A stretch of DNA of 36,835 bases, taken from assembly GCA_020650975.1 (NCBI GenBank), contig JAIPMN010016692.1, positions 7,078-43,912 of the forward strand, in the 5' to 3' direction. Shown piece after piece: positions 13,015 through 25,656 of the stretch. The translations under genes were made by a program, and so were the position numbers. Positions within the stretch are counted from its first letter, which is position 1. Each line of letters starts with the position of its first letter. Origin of the DNA: Apostichopus californicus. Taxonomy: Eukaryota; Echinodermata; Holothuroidea; Aspidochirotida; Stichopodidae. The notes below the pieces were generated by a model. It did not search any database, was not told where the DNA came from, and saw only the letters and a list, made by a program, of their open reading frames with translations.

Positions 13015-13095
13015 GTGAATTGTTATTGGCAAGAAATGGGATTGAAAAGGACACAAAATAAAATGGAATTCGACCAGGGTTCGAACCCAGTGTCA
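13015..13095 (-). mobile_element. possible diverged SINE fragment with B box
   Basis: On the minus strand, cactgggttcgaaccctgg contains a perfect RNA polymerase III B-box core (GGTTCGAACC). It is followed downstream by tgtgtccttttcaatcccat, which resembles the body of the SINE at 7170-7485. No convincing A box or cloverleaf was found, so it is not called a tRNA gene. Confidence 0.35.
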
Positions 13096-13245
13096 TGTAT
13101 GATTACAGATCTAAAAAGGTTTGAATATGAAATGAAAAACAAAAATTTGCAGGCATTCTCTCAGTGACTATTTTATGCATTAATTAATTAATGTAAGGAA
13201 TGTTAAATATCTACTAAGATAAGTTCTGAAGATATGACCATGCCC

Positions 13246-13445
13246 CACAGTATAAGTTATACATCCATGGTGTAAGTGATACATCCATGGTGTAAGTGAT
13301 ATGTCCATGGTGTAAGTGATATGTCCACGGTGTAAGTGACATGTCCACGGTGTAAGTGATATGTCCATGTTCTATTAAGCAATATGTCCATGGTGTATGA
13401 AAAGGTCTACATGTCCAAGGTGTAAGTGATATGTCCATGTTCTAA
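13246..13445. repeat. 20-bp minisatellite (tgtccatggtgtaagtgata)
   Basis: About nine units of period 20 with variants such as catccatggtgtaagtgata. Two units are interrupted by insertions near 13370-13410. The central ccatgg is palindromic. The open frames of Tyr/His/Met/Thr-rich peptide on the minus strand are products of the array and not a gene. Confidence 0.9.
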
Positions 13446-16051
13446 AAGATGTATCCATTTATCAGTATCTTAATAGATTCTTGAATGCACTGCAACAACT
13501 TTTTTGTTGATTTTTATTCATTTTCAGTAGGGCCAGCTGCAACACGATATTATAAAATCCCACACTGTACCTTGCAGTTCCTATTAGCTTGAGTTTTGTC
13601 TATTTTCATTTCGGAAAATGAAGACAAAAATAACAGAATTGAAAACATCTGATTTTGTTTTTTCAAATGTGATTACTGTATTATTAAATATGTAGGTATC
13701 TGGGCCACAATTTTTTTTTTTTTTTTAGAAACTAATGAAATTATTGACTTTTTCCTTATTAAAAAAAGGTAATTTTAATGAGGAAAGATCGAAAAATAAA
13801 AGAAGACATGTACCGTAGACAGGTGTTTTGCTGTACAGCCGTACTTAAGTTCCCAAATTGCAATTTTGGTAATACCCAGTTGGTTAGGAAGTCCTACAAA
13901 ATACTCTACAGATGGTGTAAACAAATATTAATGGAAGATGATGTAAGCAAATAGGACTGGAGTAGGACTGGTGTATATAGCCTTATAAGGCATGTTAGAA
14001 ATACATTGCTGAAATGGGGGGGGGGGGGAGGGGGAGGAATTATAGCAATTTGCAAGTGGCATCGATGCATTTTAACTATCATGAGTTTAACTATCATGAG
14101 CTGTGTTGGTGATGGTTTGGTTGGTAGGGATATCAATCTATTCCTGGACTTGAAAAGTGATGAATTTAATTTGAAAGTCAATGGAGTGAAACCTAATGCA
14201 TACCTTTCAAAAGTTCGACCACTTGAAATATTTAGTACCCAGTTTACTTGACCATATTGTTTCGAACATACTGTACATGTTAATTTTGGAATGAAATTAA
14301 CCAACTTAAACATTTAAAACCATTGTCCATCATTGTGAAAGATCCTTATTCGTATAGAAATTTGCGGGGAAAACTTGTATTGAAACCCTCAAGTGATAGG
14401 GTGACTTGCTAATAGAGGGCGCTCATCCAGCATACTGTGATCGCCCTTGCACAAAACTTGTGCGCAAATTGCAAGTAGGTATTGTGGAGGTTGCATGTAA
14501 ATATTGCGTGGTAGCTTGATACGCAAAACAAAATGTGTGTATGGGCTCCATTCACACAACTTATGGGCACCACTTGCATCGTTAGAGAGAAGCAAATTTC
14601 AATTGCACATTTTGCACGGAAAAACAAAAAATAGTTAGCAAGATCTTGTGTATTGATTGTAGAATACACGAATATTTTTTCAACATCTCTGGAACAAAAC
14701 CAGATTCGAACAAAGAGCGAGCAATTTGGACTTGGACATAGTGGTTTGCAAAGTATATCCCTGGGCTTAGCAACACACATTACAAGCGTTTACTGTACGT
14801 AAGGAAAAATATCATTATCACGATTATTAAGTGAATTTTCATGTTTAAATTTAATGAAAGAAGTAAGTGCAAAGAGTAAGATACCATTTTCAAAACAGAT
14901 ATGACGAGGAGAAGTGTGGGGGGAGGGGGGCGGGGGATTGTGAGTGGATGTGAGAGGGGAAGGTATGAATGCTACAAAAGTGAATAGATCTGCTCTCATG
15001 AAAGATTGCCATGACAGAGAAAACTGAAATAGAAAAAACATGTTTAGCCTTGAAAATATACCAAAATAGCTATATTATGTCATAGAATGGAATGATAACA
15101 TATCTAAAAGATGCATACCATGCATATATATGTTTATGACTGCAGAATTCAAAAACTTGTAAAGTTTCACAAATTTATGAAATTCAGCATTATTTTTGTA
15201 TTGAATGTTCTGCAACCAAGGTTACTAAAACATATCTTAGAGACTAATCTTTTTGGTTTTAGCCTAGTTTTTATTTCAAAACTGTTATATTTTATGATAC
15301 CAATTGTTGCACAGTAAATTTGCCAATAGTTTCTATGACAAAGAAGAAGAAATAAAAACTCCAGATTTCACAGGCAAAATTTAAAAGGAGAGCTTGTTTG
15401 TCAAGACTCTATATATATCCTCTTGTTAATATAAATGTTATGGAGAGAGATTACAAGTTGTCCTATTATGATAGTTCCTAAAAGAACCACAGGAGACTAC
15501 AGACACTACCACAGACTAACATAACAGGTTATATATTCTGCATTCTATCCAGTTTTCAACTCCTACACACTGTTAATTTTAAGCAATCCCAAGTATGAGA
15601 GTAAAACGTTTGTGTTTTTTTATTCAGGTTCAGATTCAGTACATTCCTGAAAAGCAAACTAAATTCAAAATTTAAGCTTATTCAAAAACATTCAAAAGTA
15701 TTCAAAACAGCTGATATTGTTTCCATGGTAACATATCTCACCATGCACATATACTTGAGCACAGTATCATATATTACTGTATGTAGTCTGTTCCATTTAT
15801 GTCAACAAAAGAATGTTAACTTCGTACTGGACTTTTCAAAAGTGTTACTTTCTAACTACGATGGTTGGGGAAGGGGAGTAGTGTCCGAATATTTTTATTA
15901 TTGAAAATTGCCAGTTTGCACCATTTAACTTATAACATGATCCGTAAAAGTTGTGATATCATAGCTGCACAATGAGAGCATTTGGTTTTCTTTACTTTTT
16001 GCACTTTACTGTTCTGACCTTGAATTGGGCCTGGGTTCCAGCTTTTCTTTC

Positions 16052-16422
16052 TTAAAGTCATTGAAGACTCGCCCCAAACCGTGTGCGGCCATCTGAAAAA
16101 GTTAACTTTCCATTGCTTGCAAGTGACGTTTCGTGTCACTACAAAATGCAGACAGTACAGTAATGAAACGTGATACCTTGTTATCTTTAGCTGGACCTGA
16201 GATGTTCATCGCTGTATTGTTTGTACACTGGCATGTGGGTATTGACCGCAGCTGTATGAACTGACTATACACTAGTGTCTAATTACCAATGGTAGCAATC
16301 CGTGTGTGTGTATTTTCTGGGATCGATGGTGGTGTTTAACACTTCTGTTACACCTCATTCGAAACTAGGTCAGATTACCGGCATTAGACGTTTCTTTTTG
16401 CGCGAGTCTTCACACCCTTTAA
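16052..16422 (-). mobile_element. TTAA-bounded MITE, copy 2 (inverted)
   Basis: The ends are TTAAAGTCATTGAAGACTCG on the plus strand and TTAAAGGGTGTGAAGACTCG on the minus strand; both sit in cTTAAag contexts. Interior blocks shared with copy 1 include aaaagttaactttc, gaaacgtgataccttgttat, ctttagctggacctgaga and tttctgggatcgatggtggt. The small open frame at its right end is part of the element. Confidence 0.75.
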
Positions 16423-16990
16423 GGAGATGTGAAGCAATCAGTACCCCCCCCCCCCCATCCACCCCAATGACTGTGAATCCATATGTAAAAGCATCACCAT
16501 TTTGAAGAAGAAATTTGGAGACATAAAACATGAAATCTTGAAATAATTTGCCACTGTGCTTCTATAACACTGTACATCTTGTTTGCTCTAAGTTCATTTT
16601 TGGTAGAAAACGCGTCAAACCACGTCCAATGCTGTTATCTAAAAATTGATACATACAGTGTGAACCGACAGCAGATTTCACTTCACTAGCATGCTTAAAA
16701 TATGTCCCGCTTTCATCAGCTAGAAATAAACGATCCTCTGGACTAAATCCTTTGAATTTTCATAGTACGATACATACTGTAATATGGAATGGTTCACATT
16801 AGATACCAGATGGCGTATTAGCTTGCACTGTTTACATTGCAGGGAAATTCATCCAACGAGAATAAAGATAGCTAACCCAGTTATTTCCAGATCAATCTAT
16901 TTAATTCATGGAGATTACCGGTCCTTCAATTACATCTAATTTTCAGACATTCTGATCACCATCAATGAGAGTGGTCTTGGAGAATCTTGG

Positions 16991-17053
16991 TAAAATGTGG
17001 CGATATTTGCTATAAATAGACTAAAATGTGGCTATATTTGCAATAAAGAGACT
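16991..17053. repeat. 31-bp tandem duplication
   Basis: taaaatgtggcgatatttgc at 16991 recurs as taaaatgtggctatatttgc at 17022; the two adjacent units differ at a few positions. Confidence 0.8.
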
Positions 17054-19241
17054 ATATGCCAACTGCTGCAATAATCCTGACAAGATGTCACAGTCCAAGT
17101 CATACTGATTGCAAATTAAATTAAGAAAAACCTTCAAAGCTGTATATATCCCAAGTTCTCTTTCCCAAATATATGTATTATTATTTCTGAAGTTGCTTTT
17201 AATGTTATAATAAAGATAGAGAACGTAACTTGAGGAAGCCAGCCTGTCATTATAAGTCTTAAAGGTTGATACTTTCCAAATATCTCTCGAAAATGTACTG
17301 GTCTATAATGAATATTGTTTTTTTTTCTCCAGAAGTCGACACTTGTGGTACATACAGTAGTATAAAGAGGCTGGTACTGTATTTCAATAACAATGACTGG
17401 TCACACTCTTTTAATATAACAGTGTATTTTGAATACATTGTCTAGTTCAGGTCATTGAGAAGTGTATCTATATGGAGAATTTATAACTGCGTCAAATGAT
17501 GAAAACCATCTATTTTAAACTAACTCATCAAACCTGGAACAGCCATTGCTTTCCAATTTGTAAAACAACGCACAAAATACATTGTTGTACAATCACACCC
17601 AAATTGTGCCGAATTAACAAATATATATATTTAGAGGTTGCATGTATAAACCCTAAATCACTGAAAAAACATGTGAGTTTTAATGAACAGAATTATAGTA
17701 CCTTAACATGGTAAATTAATATTATATAACTATAGTAATGTCCCCCCTTCTCCTGCCCCACCCACATTCCCACCCCCACATTCACCACACAGAAATGGAG
17801 AGAGTAGTGAATATGCAGTACAACCTTTTAACACGACTGTGCGCCTCGCTCCTCCACTCCTCAACTTTATAATTATTCAGAATCATGAAATACAGTATAA
17901 TTATAACATGCATATATGTGTCGTGAGAGTATTTAATATAAGTCATTTTTTTTTAAAGTAAAGTACATTCCCTAAACACAGGGCGATACTGACGGATGTA
18001 GAAACCTGTCAGGATAATCCCATGCATGTAATTACTCTGCATCATTATGAACTTGATAAAAACTTTAATCTGTCATAAGAGTTCTTAACTCGGCTCAAAA
18101 GAGCCCAGAGGGTTCCATCTGCACTTGCTGAGCTGCGGTATGAAAATCTCTACATGTAATAAATAAAGGATTACAGGTTTTGATAACAGTATAAACCACA
18201 AGGATATATAAGCTGGCTGCTATCACTTTCATTCCACAAGAAGGGAAAAAGGAGAGGAAGACAAGAATAGAGTTAAGAGACAGAGAAGAGGATGGGGAAG
18301 AAGACAAAAGAGAAACATGGGGGAAACTTTGCCCAGAGGCCATGACGGTGAAAGCTGACAGATTTATCGCTAATTGGCAAATATCAAAAGAATAGCGAAG
18401 GACCCTGCAGTTACAGATGCTTACTAAGTGTGAACTCAGAGAGGGCATGGCTTTTTTGTAGTGCATATTTTTAAATCTTTTCCACCCACAAATATGTTTT
18501 CCATAATTTGTAACATTTATGTTGTTTAATACTGGTAATTTGTAAAACAAAAGTACAGTACCTTTCTACACTGGATATATAAAGCATCTTACACGCATTG
18601 AAAATAATGGTCACAGTGTATGCAAATTCTGATTTGAAGTGAGATTGTATCACTGTTTCCTTTCTGTTATAAAATGCTGACCCCTTCCTCCTTTCTCTTT
18701 GCCCAACGCTCCCCCCAGCCCTCATAACTCAACCTATGACAACACATTCAAAAATTGAGTACAATGCTTGTTTCTGTGATTTATTTGTTAGGGTGACTTT
18801 TCTCAATACCTTGCAACATTGGTTTGCGAGTTTAATATCGAATAGATGAGAAGTTTGTTTCGATTGTCAATATTTCTGAGCAGTTATCCATTTGTTTGTG
18901 TGATATATATAAGACATAGGCAGGATAACAGTGTCATTTCCTTTCCTCCCATCTTCATTTTTACTTGCCTTATGCGCATTCTTAGCAGATAATAATAAGT
19001 TACAATTTTGTAAACAATTGTGTTGAACAAAAAAAAGGAAGATATATGTAATTTTTAAATTTTTATTGGAATAAACAATGATAAAAGTTTGAAATAAATT
19101 TGAAAAGTCAAAAGGCTATAATTACCTCTAAGTTGTGTTCTTGAATACTTAAAATGAAGAGCTGCCTTTTTAGTGTCTTTAAACCAGAATGCAAAACTGG
19201 CAAAAAAAGACAGAATTTCGGCAGAATCGCGCGATCACTTT

Positions 19242-19269
19242 AGCTCAGCTAAAAGCTTTCAGCTGAGCT
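19242..19269. repeat. 28-bp near-perfect palindrome
   Basis: agctcagct (19242-19250) mirrors agctgagct (19261-19269), and the centre aaagcttt is itself palindromic. Only the 19251/19260 pair mismatches. No associated gene. Confidence 0.7.
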
Positions 19270-21536
19270 TACAATGCGTCTCTCTTTTCACTAAATTATC
19301 TGGTTACTTCTGGAAAAGAGAAGTCTTGATATGATTCTGGGAATTTTGCAACAGCGATCACCACACCAAAGATCCCCTTGGCCCCCAATGTAAGATTTTT
19401 GAACCTTTGGGTTCTAGATCTAAAACTGACAAGAAACCATTACATTTGCACTGACTGCATGGGGTCCATATGCATGAATTCTCAAACTTCAGAATCCATT
19501 TCCAGGTATTTCTCAATAATTTGCATAACTCACAGCTGAAATGTTCTTGAAAATGTCCTTCACGCTGCAAAATGCAACATTAAACAGGGCAAAGGCAAAC
19601 ACATGCAGGGGTATGTTATGTCCACAAATCAGTGTGAGAGATAAGCATGGCATGTTAAAATTCATTTAATTTGCCCTCTTATGCAAGCTCTATTTCTCTG
19701 CATAATATTGATATTTCATTTATCGAAGTAAAATCGCATTTATCGAAGTACATGAAAATGTTGCACTTTTGCCAATGAATTAGGTAATGTTCAAAACTAT
19801 TTTTTTTTATCCCGTCATACAATGCTGTAGCAAAATAACACAGGCTGAACAAATCATAAATACAGTCTAGGGAGTATATTCTTTGTGCAATATATGGATT
19901 CAACTTCCTTGAACATTCAGATATTGAAGCATTCTTGATAACAATGGAAGCGGCTGTCAAAGTTTCCTTGTGGCAAGGCAGTATTCTGCATTTTTTGTTA
20001 AATTCATCATACTAAACTTTGAATTTGAATCTTGAATTTTTGGCAACCAATATACAAAAAATAACAACGTTTACACAAGGAACATAAAATAATAAAATAA
20101 TGTCTTAATAACTAATTATGTTTCTTTGATATGTCAATTTACTACACATAGACCATGTTGTCATCAGAATACATTATAGGGTCTACATGGTCAATAATCA
20201 CCTCAAGGATGAGACTTTGCTTTCCAGCAAGATCCTACTCCGATTCTGAGCATGATTCCTGCTTAAAAGTTCAGAAGCCTTCAATGGTTACTATATTACA
20301 AAGCAATTCATACACTCATTAAATTTTGGGGTGGAGTCACTGGAGAAGGTAAGGGGAGGGGGAGCATGGCAGCAATCATACATGGATAGGAAAGTTCACA
20401 CATTGTAAGGAAAGTTCAATTAATGCCAATGGATTATAGAGGGCAGCATATCACTTTACACAATGATCATAGCATGCTTACATACTGTACATGACAGTAA
20501 CTGCAGAGAATCTTCCCTTCTTTGTGTTCATATGTGTCAGATTACTACTTATGTTTATTTTTCCCCATAACAGGTAAAATTAACCCAACCATCATTCATG
20601 AGCTTATGTGATCTAGATGCTCACAATTAACACCTCCATCAAAATGCTCTTGAAATGTTAAATCTGTTTGGGAGATAGGGCATCAATGTTCCATAATATG
20701 AGACTGAAGGAAGACTTCAGCAAGTCTATATGACACCACATAGCCACTAGTCTGTGAATTCTTTGGCCATATGTTTTTTTTTCATCATTCATTACTTAAA
20801 AAGGCCCTCTAACCCAACTAACACAGTTAGGACTTTAACATTGTAAGAATCTATCCTATGAAAAGTACACTTTCATAGACAAAATAAGACACTTCCTATA
20901 CATTTATGTCCTTCACAAAGAAGAATGTCAATTTCCTAGCAGGGGGGGGGGGGGAGAGGATGTGGAGGTTTTTGAGTGGCCCACTGACATGGCCTTTATA
21001 CCATAATACCTCCCAAATAAAATTGTCCTTGGTAGTTTAGGGAAGGTTCGCTACAGATATTTCTGTCATGTAAAACAAGATTTAATGGTTTGGGTATATG
21101 GTAACAAAAAAATTCAGGGGTTATCTGTTCCTGTTGGCCTCCCTATGGATTTCCAGAAAAATGAAATGATCTTTTTGTGACACACCATGTGTCAGTTACA
21201 AGGATACAATACAACTCACGTGAAGATGCAAATGACATCTCCTACCTTGCTCATAACTCGAGCTAGGGTTGTTTGAGATTGAAATATTTTGCCATATTTG
21301 CAATATTTCTAGAAATGAAACCCAGGGGATGGTCTGAGGTATCATCATGCTAGATTTTTTTTGGAGAGCTTAGTTGCTTTCCTTTTATAGTCTTGTTGTT
21401 TCCTTGACACACATAACATAAATGTAAACATTTGCTTTAATAATAACTGACATGTAATCTGAACAAAGGGTTCATCAAGCTGCAAATATTCTGTATGACA
21501 ACTGTTCCCTCCATGAACTATTAATGATTACACATT

Positions 21537-21576
21537 GTAACAACAACAACAACAACAACAACAGCAACAACAACAA
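21537..21576 (+). repeat. (CAA)n microsatellite
   Basis: About twelve caa units, with one interruption by cag. Confidence 0.9.
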
Positions 21577-21669
21577 AATAAGAAAGATCTACATTTAAGT
21601 TACCATGGTGAAGTCCATCATTATTTTGCTGCCAGAGGAACTCATCTAGCTTTATAGTCTTTAAATATG

Positions 21670-22012
21670 AAAACAGACCATTCTTGGCAATGAAACATGC
21701 GATTGGGATGAATTTTTTACCTTGTCGTACAAAATATTTATAGCAATCTTCGGCAAAAATTAACGTTATAATTAACTAGCTATTCTATAAATAGGAATAC
21801 AGTCCCTTCTTGGCAATGAAACATACGATTGGGATGAATTTTTCACCTTGTCGTACAAAATATTTAGAGCAATCTTCTGCAAAAGTCAACGTTATAATTA
21901 ACTAGCTATTCTATAAATAGGAAAACAGTCCCTTCTTGGCAATGAAACATGCGATTGGGATGAATTTTTTACCTTGTCATACAAAATATTTATATCAACC
22001 TTCTGCACAATC
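21670..22012. repeat. 126-bp tandem repeat, about 2.7 units
   Basis: ttcttggcaatgaaacat starts units at 21681, 21807 and 21933, a constant period of 126. Each unit continues with gcgattgggatgaattttt and accttgtcgtacaaaatatt. Substitutions are few, so the expansion is fairly recent. The last unit is truncated near 22012. Confidence 0.9.
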
Positions 22013-22260
22013 AACGCCTGTACAAGTATACATATATCCCATCAAATTTGGTAAATGTTGTGAAAAAGGCAAAAACGTTAGATCGCGTTCTTAATGTTTA
22101 TTGATCACTATTTTCTTCAAGCTGGCAGATACTTACAGAGGAAGTTGTCTTGAATTTTGAATTCCCATGGCTTTAAAACACAGGAGAATTCATACCAAGC
22201 AGCTGTTGTACTTGATTATCATAATAATTCTTGATACTATTTAATACTGAACTTTGCAAT

Positions 22261-22375
22261 TTATAACAATGCAAATCATTGGCTTGTCCAGTTTTATAAC
22301 AATGCAGCTCATTGGCTTGTCCAGTCCAGTTTTTATAACAATGAAGCTCATTGGCTTGTCCAGTCCAGTTTTTAT
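22261..22375. repeat. 33-39-bp tandem repeat, three units
   Basis: ttataacaatg starts units at 22261, 22294 and 22333; each carries tcattggcttgtccag. The longer period comes from a duplicated tccag. The short open frame here is an artefact of the array. Confidence 0.85.
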
Positions 22376-23092
22376 TTCAAAAAGTGAATTAATGGTAAAA
22401 CATTCAATTGCCCTTTGTGCATGTGATAAACTACTGGTATGAAAGACATCTGAGGTAAAAAAAAGAAAAAAGTCTAAAGATAATTATCAATTTGTTCATT
22501 AAACATTCATCGAGTTAACAAATCTACAAGGATTGTCTTACCTTGAACAAGTGTTATCTTATTAATTACTCACTAGGACTGGGAAAACTTGCTAACCAAA
22601 CCGTATTCCTTTTTCTTTTTTTTCCTTTTTTTCTGCCGTCCGCAGATCGTCAAGAAGAAAATCCCCAAGCTGCCTGCCTGAATACATTGCTTAACAAAGA
22701 TATGACAGAAATGGATTTCTGAACTTCAAGGTTAAACGAAAAATTGCCTGAGGCTTTTTACGTTTCCTGCGTTGCTAAAGTGATCTATCAAACCAAATGT
22801 GATCCATCAAACCGTCAAGAAATTGTGTTATCCAGTGCAGTGATGTGTTGATAACCACTGAAGAAAGAGCAGGCCATGGAAAGGTCACAATGGCATATAC
22901 CGTGCTAGGCAAAAAACATTTCTCTTTGAAATGGAAATGCATATTATGTTGTAAGTGACAGAAATTTGAAAAGGGTTACTTTTCCCCCTAGAATGTCAGA
23001 AACTGGTAGACTCTAGAACTTTTGACGTTGATCAAGTTAAAGAAAGCTACCAAAGTCACACAGAGCTGTGGAGCAAACCAGAAAGCCAGTGG

Positions 23093-23186
23093 GCTTATTA
23101 TTTTATTATTATTATTTTATTGTTATTATTTATTGTTATTATTTATTATTCTATTCTATTCTATTATTTTATTATTATTATTATTG
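23093..23186. repeat. AT-rich compound microsatellite
   Basis: Runs of ttattattt, ttgttattattta and attctattctatt words with no other base pattern. Confidence 0.8.
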
Positions 23187-23297
23187 TGATTCCTTGCCAA
23201 TTGAGATTATAATCCCAAGCTTTCGTCATTGTTGATTCAATTGATCAGCAATGTTCTTTCACTGACTGTGGACCTACCTACTAAATATGTTAACTTA

Positions 23298-23650
23298 CCA
23301 TGTTTACAAGCTATTTTTAGCAAAAATCAACTCAAGCCCTGTCCCAGGGCTAATAAATGTGCATAATATCACATTGAACATACATAATCATGTACCGGCT
23401 ATCTACCAACACCTTCACACATAAAGTATGATTCAATTCTGAAAATGTTTACATTTGGCCCTGTGACTTCCTTAATATTCTTGAGATGAGCACCAAAATC
23501 AATCGGGCTTTTCTACTCACTATGGCGCATATATATACCAAGGATGACTCCAATCCCACTTGTAGTTGTTCAGTTATTGTGTTTACAAGCTATTTTAGTG
23601 AAAATAGACTTAAACCCCGCCCCCTCATAAATATGCATAATATCAAAAAA
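23298..23650. repeat. two partial copies of an interspersed repeat unit
   Basis: gtttacaagctatttttagc at 23300 with ataaatgtgcataatatca downstream recurs near 23581 as gtttacaagctattttagtg with ataaatatgcataatatca. Between them lie tggccctgtgacttcc, caaaatcaatcgggctttt and a tataccaaggatgac block. This arrangement is familiar from repeats common in marine invertebrate genomes (from memory). The open frame across it is repeat-derived. Confidence 0.6.
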
Positions 23651-25656
23651 AGTCATGAGCTCACAGGTCTGTTAAAAAGAGTAAAGAGAAATATATTCTG
23701 CCCTGTTAGTTGAAAACCCCATCTCAATACCTTGTCTCTTAAGCAAAATATGTTTCATTGAATGTAAACTGTTTTTGACTGGCTAAAACCTTCCTTACTC
23801 CAGGAAGAGGCTCACATAAGGTGGCTGTCATGGTCAACCTTGGGTAGATGTTCTTCAAAAGCTTCACTTTTCTATCACAATCATATTTTTGTTCATGTTT
23901 TATCCTTGAAAAATGATACATTTTGGAATATCAATGTTCTCTGCATTTATATTTATTTAAAAATGCAGCTTTCTTGTAGAAATGTTACTTTTCCTCTGTA
24001 GAATGATTTAAGTATTATGAAGCAAAAACAATACCATGAGCAGCTCAATTGCCATGGTGACATCATTCACGCTGATGTTGCCAGGTGCAATCACAAAATA
24101 TCATGATGTTTAAAAAACATAAATTCATATCTTTGCTAACAAATCTTCCAGCAATATTGTTAGGCAATTAACTTTAACCACATTAATATCTCTTTTAAAG
24201 GTTTTGTTGCTTTTTTACTCAAATATACGGTTGCTCACCGTCTGCATCTCAGATCAGGGTCAGATGAATATGAAGCCATTTTTAATTGTATGAGTGATGC
24301 TGTTGCTTTGACAATTTCGTACCTGGAGGTACCTTAATAATAATCAGACCAAAATTGCAGGAATGACCATGGCTTGGGGGAAACAACTAGGATTTATGCT
24401 ACACAAGAATTGAGGTTGCTTCCTGTTGGGGAAACAGTATTTCTTATTAAGGTTGTACCTTAATGCAATGGTAAGGTACTTTATATGTCTTGGCTAGCTT
24501 AAGTTCTCAGGGAAATTTATTAGAAAATTATTTTTCTTCAAGTAGCTTGACGACTATTACAACCGGATAGCTTACTGTAGCTTCAGATGTTCTCGTCGTA
24601 ATTTACAACTTGTACGGGAGATGACCTCACAGTCTCTTTCGATTTTTTAGTATTTGGTTATCTTTGCAGTATACCATCCAATCCTACAAATACATGAGCT
24701 TGAATAAAAAAGAGCCGGTTCTACTAGCTTAGCATCAAATCAGCTGTTTGAATTCCACTACATCTGGGTTGTTTTTTTGGTTGAAATAATAATATACCAT
24801 CTAAAGCCTGTTGTAGATCTATCACATTTCATTGTAAAATATATACTTAGAACTTACTAAATCTAAGTGATGTAATTTCTGGACTAAAGTTGTCTATCAT
24901 GCAGATGAGATTAGGGTAAGCTACCCCAGCAGTTTACACAGAAGGAAATTAAACTTGAAACAAAAGAATAAATGAACCAATGTTCTAATTATCAGATCTT
25001 TATAAAAGACTATAAAGTGGACCTAGTTCGGCAGTGCACTGGCTACAAACTTTTGTATAAATTAGTAAAATTCAACCGACTTTCCTCAAATGAGAAACAC
25101 AGACGACAGCTAACACAGTAAAATGTTATGTTACACAGTGAAGTATAACAATCTAATGCTTGCTATTTCACAAAACTCTGCCATATCGAGTAGGAGGAAA
25201 TAGGGGGGGGGGTGCGGGGGGGAACGATTCAATTTTAACTATAAAAAAAATATGGATCAGCAGGTGATTGCAGCATTATTAAATAAATTTAAATTCATGA
25301 TATTGAAATCATGCGATCCTGATCATTCCTGAATGCGAAGTCAACTCGAAGTATAACTCGGGAAAAATGTTGGAATGGTTATCTCAGTACAAACAGCCAT
25401 AGGGTTTTAAAATTCTAAAGTTTAATATCCTGCAGAGCAAAGAAAAATAACAAAATCAGCGGTGAGGAAATTAATATTTCCTTGTTCTTGATAATACCAG
25501 GGTATTTACTTTGAAAATACTAACAGTTAATTGATTTTGACCCAGATACAGCCCACTTGCTTCCATTTTAATAGTACATACAGGTTATTTTCCACTTAAT
25601 TAAAAAACCACTTATATTAATCACTGTTTTTTAATTTAAATTTGTATTTATTGCAG

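Larger units (their letters stand above)
10794..16051. other. no gene seen outside listed repeats
   Basis: A GC-richer island at about 11370-11680 has no identifiable coding homology. Open frames near 13906-14313 and 14409-14780 run through a G-run and a repetitive gcacaa/ttgtgc region and are not supported. Confidence 0.5.
16423..21536. other. no gene seen outside listed repeats
   Basis: A C run at 16444, a purine-rich segment at 18235-18320 and a G run at 20942 are the main compositional features. The 151-codon minus-strand open frame at 18095-18550 includes a low-complexity Ser/Leu stretch from that purine-rich segment. Confidence 0.5.
22376..25656. other. no gene seen outside listed repeats
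   Basis: The sharpest signal is a pyrimidine tract with cgcag at 22641-22645, a good acceptor-like sequence on the plus strand; what follows is open for only 11-24 codons in any frame. Confidence 0.45.

Noticed and set aside
13180..13438. Repeat-containing open frames that look like a protein with tandem motifs
   Set aside because: They are the translation of a 20-bp minisatellite and shift frame with each insertion.
13906..14313. A 135-codon minus-strand frame and an overlapping plus-strand frame
   Set aside because: Both run through a long G/C homopolymer run that encodes poly-Pro or poly-Gly, and neither resembles a known protein.
14409..14780. A 123-codon minus-strand open frame
   Set aside because: Overlaps another frame, covers locally repetitive sequence, and shows no homology I can recognise.
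15607..15675. Acceptor-like pyrimidine tract and short open end (also 12920-12970 and 17318-17366)
   Set aside because: T-rich tracts ending in cag are frequent here by chance, and each is followed by a stop within about 10-16 codons with no partner exon.
18095..18550. A 151-codon minus-strand open frame
   Set aside because: No recognisable domain; it includes low-complexity Ser/Leu sequence from a purine-rich tract and gives no sign of splicing.
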